Assembly (NCBI GenBank): GCA_039197765.1
Contig: JBCCTX010000002.1
Span: 1 to 64,000, forward strand
DNA from: JBCCTX01 sp039197765
GTDB lineage: Bacteria; Bacteroidota; Bacteroidia; J057
Direction of reading: 5' to 3'
Length of the DNA stretch: 64,000 bases
In this document: positions 1-9,599 of the stretch, one piece after another
How positions within the stretch are numbered: position 1 is the first letter of the stretch
Layout of the letters: every line of letters begins with the position of its first letter
The notes under the pieces: generated by a model
Told to the model about the DNA's origin: nothing
Database searches by the model: none
The model's input: the letters and a program-made list of their open reading frames with translations, nothing else
Made by a program: the position numbers and the translations under genes

Positions 1-93
1 AAAGACTTTAAAGATTTTACAGGGGTTAGTCCCAAACAGTTTTATTCCGACCCCAATTTCACTCTTTCTTCCCTGCTCTACGCCAGAGATTGA
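1..93 (+). CDS. C-terminal end of an AraC-family transcriptional regulator (partial)
   Basis: Frame 1 is open from the window edge to a TGA at 91-93 and gives about 30 residues. They include FTGVSPKQFY, which is the usual end of the second helix-turn-helix of AraC/XylS regulators (GxSPxxY/F), followed by a short tail. Only this end is in the window, so the sensor domain, ligand and targets cannot be judged. The gene reads toward the secreted VOC gene that begins 64 bases later. Confidence 0.6.
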   Translation, partial: KDFKDFTGVSPKQFYSDPNFTLSSLLYARD

Positions 94-157
94 GTTGTCG
101 CATTTTTACAATTTTTCCTTTCTTCTCCCCTTTACCTTTACATAAAGAATAACCTTT

Positions 158-637
158 ATGCGAAATACATTAGCCTTGGCCATGATGCTAGTCCTGTTGA
201 TTTTTGCATTTACAAATCCTCAAGAACCGACACAAGCATTCATCATCCCTCCTACTAATACCCAGCAAATGAATAGTTATATAGGCATTTTTGAGATCCC
301 AGCAACTGATATTTCAAGAGCTATCAACTTTTATGAAAGTATCCTGGAGGTATCCATTGAGAAAATGGAGATACCCGAAATGGAGATGGGAATACTACCC
401 TACGAAAACCAATTGGTAACAGGTGTGATCATCCAAGGAGAGGGGTATGAACCTTCTTCTAATGGAGTGACTATATATTTAAATGCCGGGGATGACCTTC
501 AAACAATATTGGATAAGATTGAAGATAATGGGGGAAAAATAATGGTTCCCAAAACACCCCACGCCGATGAAAATGGATTTTTTGCCTTGTTTATTGATTC
601 TGAAGGGAATCGTATGGGGCTGAATTCTCCTCGTTAA
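158..637 (+). CDS. Secreted VOC (glyoxalase/bleomycin-resistance) family protein
   Basis: A 159-residue protein. Residues 1-28 form a hydrophobic export signal (LALAMMLVLLIFAF). Residues about 40-157 match a single VOC domain: an opening beta strand (YIGIFEIPATD), the helix SRAINFYESILE, and a closing FALFIDSEGNRMGL strand, which is typical of the cytosolic VKGF-type VOC proteins. VOC proteins are dioxygenases, lyases, isomerases or binding proteins and usually use a metal. The usual first-strand metal position is not a clear His here, so catalysis is uncertain. A signal peptide is unusual for this family. No substrate can be assigned. Confidence 0.8.
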   Translation: MRNTLALAMMLVLLIFAFTNPQEPTQAFIIPPTNTQQMNSYIGIFEIPATDISRAINFYESILEVSIEKMEIPEMEMGILPYENQLVTGVIIQGEGYEPSSNGVTIYLNAGDDLQTILDKIEDNGGKIMVPKTPHADENGFFALFIDSEGNRMGLNSPR

Positions 638-698
638 GTAGAAGGTAGACTCCTCTCAAACCTCGAAGGCATAGACTACGATTAATTACGGCTATCTA

Positions 699-3600
699 CT
701 AATGCGACGCCAAGGGTCCAGGACTTTGCAAATAGCCTACTAAATCAATTACTTCCTGATCACTCAGGGTAGCGAGTAAGCCTTCTGGCATAAGGGATAC
801 TTCCAAGGTTTGACGGGACTGAATATCCGACAGGTTAAGTACTACATCTTGCTGACCTACAACCTTCAACGTAAGTTGCCGATCATTCTCAGTGGCTACA
901 TTCCCACTGTAAGTTCGCCCATCCCTCGTAGTAAGGACCACCAATTTGTAATCGTCCTGAATGACCGCATTAGGATCGAGTATATTACTCAACAAATAGT
1001 CGAGCTGCATGCGGTTCGATCCTGTAATATCGGGACCGATCTTGCCCCCTTCACCAAACATCTGGTGGCAAGCGCCACAGGATTGAAGGAACAGTTCACG
1101 CCCCGTTTCTAGGTTGGCAGTTGCTAAAGTCTTAGGAGTCAATAAGGCATTGTACTGCTTATACGCGTTTTCCTTATCTGCACTCATCTCGTCTATCGGA
1201 CCCCAAAATTCTACAAAGCCATTACCCACTACACGCCGCATTTGTCGTGCGAGGTACGCAGGGAGATCGCGCTTGGGAATTTCATCTTCCTTCATGGCTT
1301 CTAAAAGCATCCAACCATAGCGAGGGCGGGAAGTCAAGCTCTGAAGAGCAACTTCCTTTTCCTTTGGAGAGTATTGATCATACTTCGCCAAAATCAACTG
1401 ACCCAACGAATCCGAATCATAGGAGGCAACTGCTTGAAGGGCGGCTTGCCTCATTTCAGGCTCATTCATTAAGTTAGGTAGGATATTGGGTAACTCTTCC
1501 CATTTTTGGGCAGCCAAAGCGTTAAGAGCTATCAAACGCTCTTCATCTCCCAGATTTGTATTCTGCAACTGCCCCATGTAGGCTTGGGAAGCTTCCAAGC
1601 TCCCAAATTCTTGCGACACAGCTAGAGCCAAATCTGCCAAGGCTTTATTCCGCTGGAGTTTAGCGTAAACAGAGGCCCAATTTTCAGGAGCTTTTAAATC
1701 GGAACGTCCTTCTAGGCCTTCTCTCAAGCCCAATAGCAATTCCCCTTGCTGGGAAGAGCGCTTACCCACCTGTTCTACCAGCAGCTTTACTTCATTTGCA
1801 TCTACCAGACGCCGAGCAATGTATCGGGAAATCAGCGGAATATCACTGCTCTTTGCTAATTGGAGGGCTCGAGCTGGATTAGCTGGCACCAATGGTTCTA
1901 TCCCAAACCAAAGCATCAAGGGGATATTGTGGTCATCCGCATCTTCTGGATGCTGAACTAAGCCGGTAGCCAGTTCCCACCTTTCTGCTAGGTCCAGTCG
2001 CTGGAGAACCGCTGCCAAATACATACGCACAACGGGGGAGGGATCTTCAGCCATTCGGATAAACTTCGCTAGCAGCTTCTCAGAGACGGCAAAGTCTTCT
2101 CCTAAGAGTTGTACCGCCCACGCTCGAATATGAGGATCTGTGTCTGATAACAATTCCTCTAATTCACCCTCCTCAAGCGCTTGGCAAATATGTAGGGCCC
2201 AAAGGGCGCGCAACCGGTGGTCTTCATTGGGGTTATCTTGGAGTACCTCTCTTAAGATATTCTCCGATTCTGCATCCATCGATTTTTCGTGGGCACGCTG
2301 TTGTAAAATAAGCCTAGCTCTCCGCGCATGCCAGGAGCTTGGAGAAGTCTGTAATTGAGCCAATTCAACTGAGGACTTTTGGGTGAGATCCCCATACCGA
2401 CCCTCCCAATTTTCTGCCAGGCTCTGCTTAGGGCTAATCCGAAAGATTCGTCCTGTTTCTTTCTGATAGACATCCTTACCGCAGATATCTGCATCATGCC
2501 AATCCAGAACATATAGGTTTCCACCAGGACCTAACTCCATGCTGAAGCCGATCCACTGGCCATTATTGGCATGGAGAAAGTCCTCCCCATGATGAGCGAC
2601 AAAGCCTGAGCCTTTGGGCTCTAGGATATCAGACAGCACCGCATGCTCGTGGATATTTGCCATGAACAAACGGCCGTATTGCTCTTTGGGAAAGGCATCA
2701 GATAAATATACCCTTGCTCCTCCATGAGCGGATCGGTGCCCGTGGTCTACTATAGTTTGAATATCGCTATAGACATAGGGATTGAAATGCTGCCCCCCCT
2801 GTCGTTGGTAGATTCCTCCAGGAATTACATGAAAAGCATGGGGAATTACACAGGCTGTAATGAATAGTTGACCTTTGGCATCGTAGTCTATTCCCCATGG
2901 ATTACTGAATCCGTGGGCCACTACTTCAAATCGATCTTTGGTGGGATGATAACGCCATACCCCTCCATTGACATCTACCCCCTCTTTCTCAAAAATATCA
3001 TTTGGAAAAGGGTCCTTATAACCATAAAGTTTTTCTCCTGGATCAGGCTTTCGGATCCTTGAGGGAGTGGCAAAGCCCTCCAAACCATATAACCACCCAT
3101 CTGGCCCCCAATGAAAACTGTTGAGGGTTTCGTGGCGGTCTCTTATACCCCATCCAGTTAAGAGAATTTCAATATCTTCTACATCGGCTTTATCATCTTT
3201 ATCCTTATCAGGTACATAAAGTAAATGAGGTGGAGCTCCCACATAGACCCCATCAAACCCCACCGCTAGTGCAGAAGGGAAGGCCATTCCCTCCCAGAAG
3301 ACCTTTCGGGAATCTGCTTTTCCATCCCCATCTGTATCCGCTAGTATGAGGATCCGACTATCTCCAGAATTTGAGAATCCATCCCCACGGCTCTCATAAT
3401 CGCGGTTTTCCGCCACCCACAATCTACCTCTATCATCCCAACAAAAAGCCATAGGCTGTGTCATCATGGGCTCGGAAGCCCAAACATTTACCTCAAAGTC
3501 TTCAGATAGGGTCATTTCCTCTACCGCAGCTTCAGGAGTTAGAAAGACAGCCTCTCTTGCTTCCTTCTGTGCAATTCCCCAAAGAGAAGCAGTAGAGTAC

Positions 3601-4517
3601 ATAGGTTTTTCATCGGCGTAATCCTCCCATAACGCTGTGATTTGTAGATCTGTGAGATCGCCAGCATACGCAACTATTTGGTGTTTAATTCGAGCCGTCT
3701 CCCCTTTAGGAATCTGCCAATCTCCCAGGCGGGCACGAACAGGACCTATTCCCAATTGACCGTCCACCCGCCAAGGCTGAGGAAAATCGTCATTCTCTGG
3801 ATGGTCAAAAATGGCAATGTGGCCCTGACCAGCTAGCCCTTCAATCTCCATTCCTACATCCACCCACATCGCGCGTTTGCCCTCCGCCTGTTCATTCTTT
3901 TGTCTGGCAGCATTCAAGGCTTGTCCCACAATGCCTTCTCGCCACGGCATTCGTAGAAACAGCCCCCCATAGTCATATTCCCCGACAGTAACATCCGCCA
4001 GGGCCTTTCCTTCCCACTCCAGGTTTAAGAAAAACTTTCCTGCTTTTTCTGTTAGTGTCCAAGTTTGGGTTTCCGCTAAAATGGACTCATTCTCTTCATT
4101 CATCAAGTGATATTCTGTGAACCAGGATACGCTTTCTCCTATGCTATCTAAAATCCCCAGTGTTTGTCGCTGCCAATATCCATCTCCAGGGTGGTGGAAA
4201 TAATCCCGGTCATTTACTCGCGTAAAGCCCCAATAGAGTCCCGTCTGGTGCTTGTGATGCCCTGGACTGTATTCGGTCAACATCCCTTTGCCATCGGGCG
4301 TCATAATAGGGTGCAGATAGGGCCTAAAGTCGGGTTTGGCATTTTGGGTAAGAAGAACTTCGTCTGTCCCTTCTCTGTAAACTGAGAGTGTGCCCTCCGC
4401 GATGTTCCCTTTCAAGACAAATTGGATAGCTGGCTCACCTGAAACCCTATCAGAACTATCTGGCGGGGTGATGCATCCTGCAGCCAACAGGAGCACGAGT
4501 AGTAGTCTTAATTGCAT
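699..4517 (-). CDS. Giant lipoprotein: DUF6807 + PVC-type dehydrogenase propeller + HEAT repeats + cytochrome c
   Basis: This 1272-residue protein starts with a lipoprotein signal (lipobox LLLAAGC, Cys15). Residues about 30-310 resemble the DUF6807/PmoA family (His-rich SPGHHKHQTGLYWGF). Residues about 330-700 form a quinoprotein-like beta-propeller of the membrane-bound dehydrogenase type first noted in Planctomycetes/Verrucomicrobia (DRGRLWVAENRDYE, NPWGIDYDAKGQ). HEAT-like helical repeats run to about residue 1110. The C-terminal heme-binding domain carries CGACH at 1147-1151 plus GKIGPDITGSNR. It probably oxidises a sugar or other small substrate at the cell surface and passes electrons to its heme; the substrate is unknown. 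It is a single-gene unit, convergent with the VOC gene. Confidence 0.85.
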   Translation of the reverse strand: MQLRLLLVLLLAAGCITPPDSSDRVSGEPAIQFVLKGNIAEGTLSVYREGTDEVLLTQNAKPDFRPYLHPIMTPDGKGMLTEYSPGHHKHQTGLYWGFTRVNDRDYFHHPGDGYWQRQTLGILDSIGESVSWFTEYHLMNEENESILAETQTWTLTEKAGKFFLNLEWEGKALADVTVGEYDYGGLFLRMPWREGIVGQALNAARQKNEQAEGKRAMWVDVGMEIEGLAGQGHIAIFDHPENDDFPQPWRVDGQLGIGPVRARLGDWQIPKGETARIKHQIVAYAGDLTDLQITALWEDYADEKPMYSTASLWGIAQKEAREAVFLTPEAAVEEMTLSEDFEVNVWASEPMMTQPMAFCWDDRGRLWVAENRDYESRGDGFSNSGDSRILILADTDGDGKADSRKVFWEGMAFPSALAVGFDGVYVGAPPHLLYVPDKDKDDKADVEDIEILLTGWGIRDRHETLNSFHWGPDGWLYGLEGFATPSRIRKPDPGEKLYGYKDPFPNDIFEKEGVDVNGGVWRYHPTKDRFEVVAHGFSNPWGIDYDAKGQLFITACVIPHAFHVIPGGIYQRQGGQHFNPYVYSDIQTIVDHGHRSAHGGARVYLSDAFPKEQYGRLFMANIHEHAVLSDILEPKGSGFVAHHGEDFLHANNGQWIGFSMELGPGGNLYVLDWHDADICGKDVYQKETGRIFRISPKQSLAENWEGRYGDLTQKSSVELAQLQTSPSSWHARRARLILQQRAHEKSMDAESENILREVLQDNPNEDHRLRALWALHICQALEEGELEELLSDTDPHIRAWAVQLLGEDFAVSEKLLAKFIRMAEDPSPVVRMYLAAVLQRLDLAERWELATGLVQHPEDADDHNIPLMLWFGIEPLVPANPARALQLAKSSDIPLISRYIARRLVDANEVKLLVEQVGKRSSQQGELLLGLREGLEGRSDLKAPENWASVYAKLQRNKALADLALAVSQEFGSLEASQAYMGQLQNTNLGDEERLIALNALAAQKWEELPNILPNLMNEPEMRQAALQAVASYDSDSLGQLILAKYDQYSPKEKEVALQSLTSRPRYGWMLLEAMKEDEIPKRDLPAYLARQMRRVVGNGFVEFWGPIDEMSADKENAYKQYNALLTPKTLATANLETGRELFLQSCGACHQMFGEGGKIGPDITGSNRMQLDYLLSNILDPNAVIQDDYKLVVLTTRDGRTYSGNVATENDRQLTLKVVGQQDVVLNLSDIQSRQTLEVSLMPEGLLATLSDQEVIDLVGYLQSPGPLASH

Positions 4518-4766
4518 GAATCCTGTAGTATTTAGGAAAGAAATCTATTTTAAGTTTTGTAGATATTTTATTCTATTATTTTGTACATGACAAAGCTTAT
4601 GCGAGAAGATTTTCAATCTGTCATTTTTTTATTAGTCATTCTCATTCCTCTTTCCCCTTAGCTTTCTAGGGACCATAGATCTCTTACAGATTACATTTTC
4701 ACCCGGTAGACTGTCGAATATGGACTATTTAACTATTACCCCTCTTTGAGGAATTTAAGGGGGTAA

Positions 4767-5168
4767 TCACCCTCTCAGCCCATTCCACGGGGCCTCGTGG
4801 TACACCTCCTCCAATTCATAGCCTTCTTCTCCAAAGCAAGGACTTAGAATCGCCATTACTTTCGCTGGACTATTCCCAATATTAAAGGAGGCATGTACGA
4901 CATCCTTAGGTATAAAGGCACACTCCCCGGGCTTTAGCATCCGTTTCTCTGTATCTACCCACTGCTCGATCTCACCTTCAATTACATAAATTAGCTCTTC
5001 TTGCCGGGGATGCTTATGGAAATTATGGCCGTTTCCCGGCAAAAGGTTAACTTCTAAGGTAACCAGTTGCTGTGCAGAAGTGGTTTCTGGATCAGAAAGT
5101 CGGAATAAAGTACCCCAGTCTAATGCGATTTCCTTGCGCTCGCTGTGTGTAATAAAGGTTTGACTCAT
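4767..5168 (-). CDS. Small cupin-domain protein
   Basis: A 133-residue single-domain cupin. Motif 1 lies at 45-65 (GNGHNFHKHP then EELIYVIEGE) with metal-type ligands His51, His53 and Glu57/58. Motif 2 holds PGECAFIPKDVVHASFN with His92. The metal set is therefore complete. Such short cupins act as isomerases, dioxygenases or sugar-binding proteins, and nothing here fixes the substrate. No signal peptide, so cytosolic. It is divergent from the DUF2459 gene. A GGGT-GATT-ACCC hairpin overlaps its stop codon but has no proper U-run. Confidence 0.8.
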   Translation of the reverse strand: MSQTFITHSERKEIALDWGTLFRLSDPETTSAQQLVTLEVNLLPGNGHNFHKHPRQEELIYVIEGEIEQWVDTEKRMLKPGECAFIPKDVVHASFNIGNSPAKVMAILSPCFGEEGYELEEVYHEAPWNGLRG

Positions 5169-5251
5169 TTTGCAGAGATTTTTTTTCGATCTATTTAAAA
5201 TACAATTATTTCTGGTTTTCTAATGGAAATAGGATCTAATACCTTGTAGGA

Positions 5252-5944
5252 GTGGACAAAATCAGAAAAATAGGGCAGTTCATTCTCGTAATTTTAGGGG
5301 GAGGACTTATACTATATGGACTAGGTATTGTACTGGGAATGCTTATTCCTAGACATACTAGATTCCAACCTACTAAAGCTGAAGAAGGAATAGAAATATT
5401 TGTCTATACCAACGGCTTCCACAGCTACCTGATTCTTCCAGTACAGACCCCTTCCAGAGATTGGCAAAGCCATTTTCCCCTGCAGGATTTTACTGCAGTA
5501 GATTCTTCCTTCTCCCACATATCTTTGGGTTGGGGGGATAAAGCCTTCTTCGTTGATACCCCTACCTGGGAAGATTTTTCTTGGTCCACGAGTCTGGCTG
5601 CCTTGTTTCTTCCAACTCCTTCTGCCCTACAGGTTAGCTATTTGGCCCATCCACCAGCGGAAGGAAAAACCTGCAAAGCGGTCACTATTTCGAAAAAGGC
5701 CTATGGAGAATTATCTTTCTTTGTGGAAGAGAGCCTGAATCAGGACTCACTTCAGAAACCCCAATTAATTCCAGGAAAAGGATACACTGACCATGATAAC
5801 TTCTACTTGGCAGAGGGTAGGTATTCAATCGCCTATACCTGTAATACTTGGACGTGCGAGGGACTCGCTAAAGCAGGGGTACGCGTGCCGATTTGGACTC
5901 CCCTTGACAAAGGATTATTTTTCCAGCTCAACAAAATCCCATGA
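5252..5944 (+). CDS. DUF2459 / TIGR02117 family membrane-anchored protein
   Basis: A 230-residue protein with one N-terminal membrane helix (about residues 8-32). The rest matches the DUF2459 family: IEIFVYTNGFHSYLILPV, ISLGWGDKAFFVDTPTWEDF and YTCNTWTCEGLAKAGV. The conserved His and Cys in these motifs resemble NlpC/P60-like layouts, but the family function is not established. The best start is a GTG at 5252 directly after TAGGAG; the next in-frame ATG would delete the membrane helix. Its stop overlaps the ATG of the next SDR by four bases, so the two are translationally coupled. Confidence 0.75.
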   Translation: MDKIRKIGQFILVILGGGLILYGLGIVLGMLIPRHTRFQPTKAEEGIEIFVYTNGFHSYLILPVQTPSRDWQSHFPLQDFTAVDSSFSHISLGWGDKAFFVDTPTWEDFSWSTSLAALFLPTPSALQVSYLAHPPAEGKTCKAVTISKKAYGELSFFVEESLNQDSLQKPQLIPGKGYTDHDNFYLAEGRYSIAYTCNTWTCEGLAKAGVRVPIWTPLDKGLFFQLNKIP

Positions 5945-6711
5945 GTGAATTCACCCATCAAGTTGCCCTAGTAACAGGCGGTGCATCTGGTATTGGAAGA
6001 GCCACTGCGATTGCATTTGCCAAAAAAGGTGCAGCCGTTGTAATAGCTGATTTACAAGCGATCCAAGGCCAGGAGACAAAAAAAATGATCATTCAAGCGG
6101 GAGGGGAAGCCTTATTTGTCCAAACGGATGTCACCCAAATTGAAGCAGTGCAAAACCTAGTTTCCCAAACTCTGAGAGTATTTGGAAAGCTGAATTATGT
6201 CTGTAATTCCGCGGGCTTACAGACCTATGGTACAGTAGAATCCACAGATGAAACTACTTGGGACAAGACCTTTGAAGTAGGCGTTAAGTCTATCTATCTT
6301 GTTAGTAAGTTTTCTGTACCAGAGATCCGTAAGCAGGGAGGAGGCGCAATTGTCAATATAACCAGTGTGCAGGGCATCAGGAGCCAACCCAATGTATCTG
6401 CCTATGCTGCTTCAAAGGGAGCTGTCATCGCCTTGACGCGCTCAATGGCTATGGATTATGCCAAGGAGAATATTCGCGTTAATGCCATTTGCCCAGGATC
6501 TATTGATACGCCACTGCTTCGCTTTGGCGCAGCTGAGCACGGCCCATTAGAAGAGGTACTACAGGATTGGGGAGCAAAACATCCCATCGGTAGAATTGGA
6601 AAACCAGAAGAAATAGCTGAAACCGCTATGTTTTTATGCAGTCCTCAAGCGAGTTTTATCCACGGTCAATCCATCGTCGTAGATGGTGGTCTAAGTATTG
6701 GATTGTTGTAG
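5941..6711 (+). CDS. Short-chain dehydrogenase/reductase, classical FabG-like
   Basis: A 256-residue classical SDR. It has the cofactor motif TGGASGIG (12-19), NSAG (89-92, Ser replacing the usual second Asn of NNAG), and catalytic Tyr155 and Lys159 (YAASK). The end of strand beta-2 has Asp37, which favours NAD(H). The closing GQSIVVDGG is the usual tetramer end. The ATG lies inside the stop of the DUF2459 gene (ATGA overlap), so it is the second gene of a two-gene operon. The substrate is unknown; glucose/sugar dehydrogenase or 3-oxoacyl reductase activities are both common for such sequences. Confidence 0.85.
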   Translation: MSEFTHQVALVTGGASGIGRATAIAFAKKGAAVVIADLQAIQGQETKKMIIQAGGEALFVQTDVTQIEAVQNLVSQTLRVFGKLNYVCNSAGLQTYGTVESTDETTWDKTFEVGVKSIYLVSKFSVPEIRKQGGGAIVNITSVQGIRSQPNVSAYAASKGAVIALTRSMAMDYAKENIRVNAICPGSIDTPLLRFGAAEHGPLEEVLQDWGAKHPIGRIGKPEEIAETAMFLCSPQASFIHGQSIVVDGGLSIGLL

Positions 6712-6917
6712 GTAATGAATTGCTGAAATTTCATTTGTTTCCAAAATTTGAAGTGACCAAGTTGTCGTAGTATTTATTTCTAAATAAGATTAACCTTTCA
6801 GAAGGCAGTATCGTCCTATTCATAAGAGATTCTTAAAGACAATTCTTATTTACCCACTTTTTGATCCATAAACCCCGAATACCCAATTTCTCCATACCCT
6901 AACATTCATACGAATCA

Positions 6918-9353
6918 ATGAAAAAGCTATCTTCCATTTTTGCCTTCCCCCTAAGCCTTTTTTTCCTCCTGATTTCCCTCTCAGGCATCTCTCAGCAGCC
7001 ACAGACTTATCAAAGCCCCCCAAAGGCCATCCAGGATCTCATCGATATTCCTCAGACCCCTAGGGTCTATTTATCTCCTCAGAAATCTTGGATGGCACTT
7101 GTTGAGATGCCCAGTATGCCTTCTATTGAGGAAGTTTCTCAACCTGAGTTAAGAATCGGTGGGTTGCGGATTAATCCTCGTACCAATGGCCCTTCAAGAG
7201 ATTTCAGTTATGGCGTAGGGATGAAGCTTATAAACCTGGAGAGCCAGGAAGAGTTTCTCGTTTCTGGCTTGCCAAGTGATGCACATATGGGCAACTTTAC
7301 TTGGTCCCCAAATGGAAAGTATTTGGCTTTTACACAAACTGATGCTCAAGGAATATATGCCTGGATGCTAGATCTGTCGAATCGCCGAGCTTCCCAACTA
7401 ATGGAAGTACCACTGAATGGGGCTATAAGGGGCACCCCTCTAAAGTGGAGTGCAGACAGCGAGTACCTTATTTGTAGGACGATTCCGGACACTCGGGGCG
7501 AAGCTCCCCAAGCGCCGGCCGTTCCTTCTGGACCTGTAGTGAGTGAAAACGCAGGCAAAGCTGCCCCAAACCGGACCTACCAGGACTTGCTTAAATCCCC
7601 TGCAGATGAAGCCCTGTTTCAGTACTACACCCATTCGCAACTGATGCAGGTAAGCCTTACGGGGGAAACAACACCTTTTGGGGATGCGGGTATGGTAGCC
7701 TATATGGACCCTTCTCCCAATGGAGCCTATTGGATGGTGGAGCGAATTGAGAAACCCTTTTCCTATTTAGTTCCCTATTATCGCTTTGCTCAGGAAGTGG
7801 AAATCTGGGATAATACTGGTAAACGGGTGCAAAGCTTGGCCTCCATCCCAGTTGCGGAAGATATTCCCAAAGGATTTGGAGCCGTTAGGAAAGGCCCAAG
7901 GAGCCATGAGTGGAGACCTGATAAGCCTGCAACGGTATTTTGGGTGGAAGCACAAGACCAAGGAGATCCCAGAAGGGATGAGGAGATTCGGGATCGTATG
8001 TATTACTTAGATGCCCCCTTTGTCAGAGGAAAATCACCAGGCGTAGAATTTGAGCTGCGCTATTCAGGTATGGATTGGGTAAAAGAAGACTTGGCCTTCT
8101 CCTATGAATACTGGTTCAAAACCCGACAGCGAATTGTAAATGAGTTTAGTCCCAAGGACCCAGAATACCTAACGGATGTGGTATTCAAGCGCTCTACCGA
8201 AGATCGATACAATGATCCGGGTAGATTTGTTGACAAACGGCTTCCCTCAGGACATTCCAGCCTCTTAATGGATGCCAATGAGAATCATCTGTACCTGATC
8301 GGCCAGGGTGCCTCTCCAGAAGGGAGTAAGCCTTTCATCGACCAATACAATATCTCCGATGGAAAAACCCAGCGACTTTGGCAATCTGAATCCCCCTTCT
8401 ATGAGTATCCGATTGCCATCATTGACCCGGATCAAGGCAGCTTTGTTACTCGAAGAGAATCTTCGGAGGAACCTCCCAATTATTTTCTGCGAAATTGGAA
8501 AAATGAGGAGCTGAAGCAACTTACCCAATTTCCCAACCCCTACCCTAGCCTGGCTAGTGTTGAAAAGCAAGAGCTTAGTTATTTGCGGGAAGATAGCCTT
8601 CAGCTTACGGGAACTTTGTATACACCCCCAGGCTATAAACTTGAAGAAGGTCCGCTTCCCACATTCATTTGGGCTTATCCACGAGAATTTAAAAGTGCCT
8701 CACATGCAGGACAACGCACAGATTCTCCACATAGGTTTCCAAGGTTAAGCTGGGGTTCTCCCATTTTTTGGGTAATGAGGGGGTATGCGGTGCTAAATAA
8801 TGCCTCTATGCCTGTAGTCGGTGAAGGAAAGGCCGAACCCAATGATACTTTTATAGATCAACTGGTAATGAATGCTGAAGCCGCCATCGATAAGCTAGTA
8901 GAAATGGGGATAGGAGATCGAAATCGGATGGCTTTGGGAGGACATTCCTATGGGGCCTTTATGACAGCGAACCTTCTGGCCCACTCGGATCTTTTTGCTG
9001 CGGGTATCGCTCGCAGTGGAGCATATAACCGTTCGCTTACCCCATTTGGGTTCCAACGCGAAGAGAGGACCTTTTGGGAGTCTCCTGAGATTTACTTTCA
9101 AATGTCCCCTTTTATGCATGCTGAAAAAGTAAATGAGCCCATCTTACTTATCCATGGCCAGGCAGATAATAATTCCGGTACATTTCCTATGCAGAGTGAG
9201 CGCTTTTACAATGCACTGAAAGGACATGGGGCAACCACCCGGCTCGTTATGCTCCCCTATGAAAGCCACGGTTACCGTGCAAGAGAATCTATTTTACACA
9301 TGTTGTGGGAAATGGATCAATGGTTGGAAAGGTACGTCAACCAAAAACAATAA
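6918..9353 (+). CDS. Secreted S9-family (prolyl oligopeptidase-like) serine peptidase
   Basis: An 811-residue protein with a Sec signal peptide (residues 1-25, ending SGISQQ). A seven-bladed-propeller-like region is followed by an alpha/beta-hydrolase domain from about residue 570. The nucleophile is Ser677 in GGHSYGAFM; Asp750 (GQADNN) and His784 (ESHGY) complete the triad. The insert rich in Pro/Ala around residues 195-215 and the overall length match the glutamyl-endopeptidase-like S9 subfamily common in Bacteroidota. It likely cleaves short peptides in the periplasm. It stands alone, with about 200 bases of leader and no recognisable -7 element. Confidence 0.9.
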   Translation: MKKLSSIFAFPLSLFFLLISLSGISQQPQTYQSPPKAIQDLIDIPQTPRVYLSPQKSWMALVEMPSMPSIEEVSQPELRIGGLRINPRTNGPSRDFSYGVGMKLINLESQEEFLVSGLPSDAHMGNFTWSPNGKYLAFTQTDAQGIYAWMLDLSNRRASQLMEVPLNGAIRGTPLKWSADSEYLICRTIPDTRGEAPQAPAVPSGPVVSENAGKAAPNRTYQDLLKSPADEALFQYYTHSQLMQVSLTGETTPFGDAGMVAYMDPSPNGAYWMVERIEKPFSYLVPYYRFAQEVEIWDNTGKRVQSLASIPVAEDIPKGFGAVRKGPRSHEWRPDKPATVFWVEAQDQGDPRRDEEIRDRMYYLDAPFVRGKSPGVEFELRYSGMDWVKEDLAFSYEYWFKTRQRIVNEFSPKDPEYLTDVVFKRSTEDRYNDPGRFVDKRLPSGHSSLLMDANENHLYLIGQGASPEGSKPFIDQYNISDGKTQRLWQSESPFYEYPIAIIDPDQGSFVTRRESSEEPPNYFLRNWKNEELKQLTQFPNPYPSLASVEKQELSYLREDSLQLTGTLYTPPGYKLEEGPLPTFIWAYPREFKSASHAGQRTDSPHRFPRLSWGSPIFWVMRGYAVLNNASMPVVGEGKAEPNDTFIDQLVMNAEAAIDKLVEMGIGDRNRMALGGHSYGAFMTANLLAHSDLFAAGIARSGAYNRSLTPFGFQREERTFWESPEIYFQMSPFMHAEKVNEPILLIHGQADNNSGTFPMQSERFYNALKGHGATTRLVMLPYESHGYRARESILHMLWEMDQWLERYVNQKQ

Positions 9354-9474
9354 TTCTTTACTATAAAAAAAACAGAATATCAATTTTTTCACCCCAAAAA
9401 ACACCTAGGATAAAATTAAAAATCTCGTGTAAAAATATATTAGTAATAATATTATTTTAGCAAAAAATAATTCT

Positions 9475-9482
9475 TACCTTTG
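9475..9482 (+). promoter_or_regulatory. Candidate Bacteroidota -7 promoter element (TACCTTTG)
   Basis: A perfect match to TAnnTTTG stands about 118 bases before the ATG of the chitobiase-C-domain gene, within an AT-rich stretch. No good -33 TTTG was found. Between it and the ATG, TTGTTATA occurs twice in direct orientation (9545-9552 and 9573-9580), which could be an operator. Based on consensus only. Confidence 0.4.
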
Positions 9483-9599
9483 CTAGAGATACGTTACTTC
9501 GAAAGGTCTATACCTCTCTCGCCAAAATTTAATCATCTGTACATGTTGTTATAACAGTAACTTTCGATAATTGTTATAGCGACCTAATTTATAGGCCCC

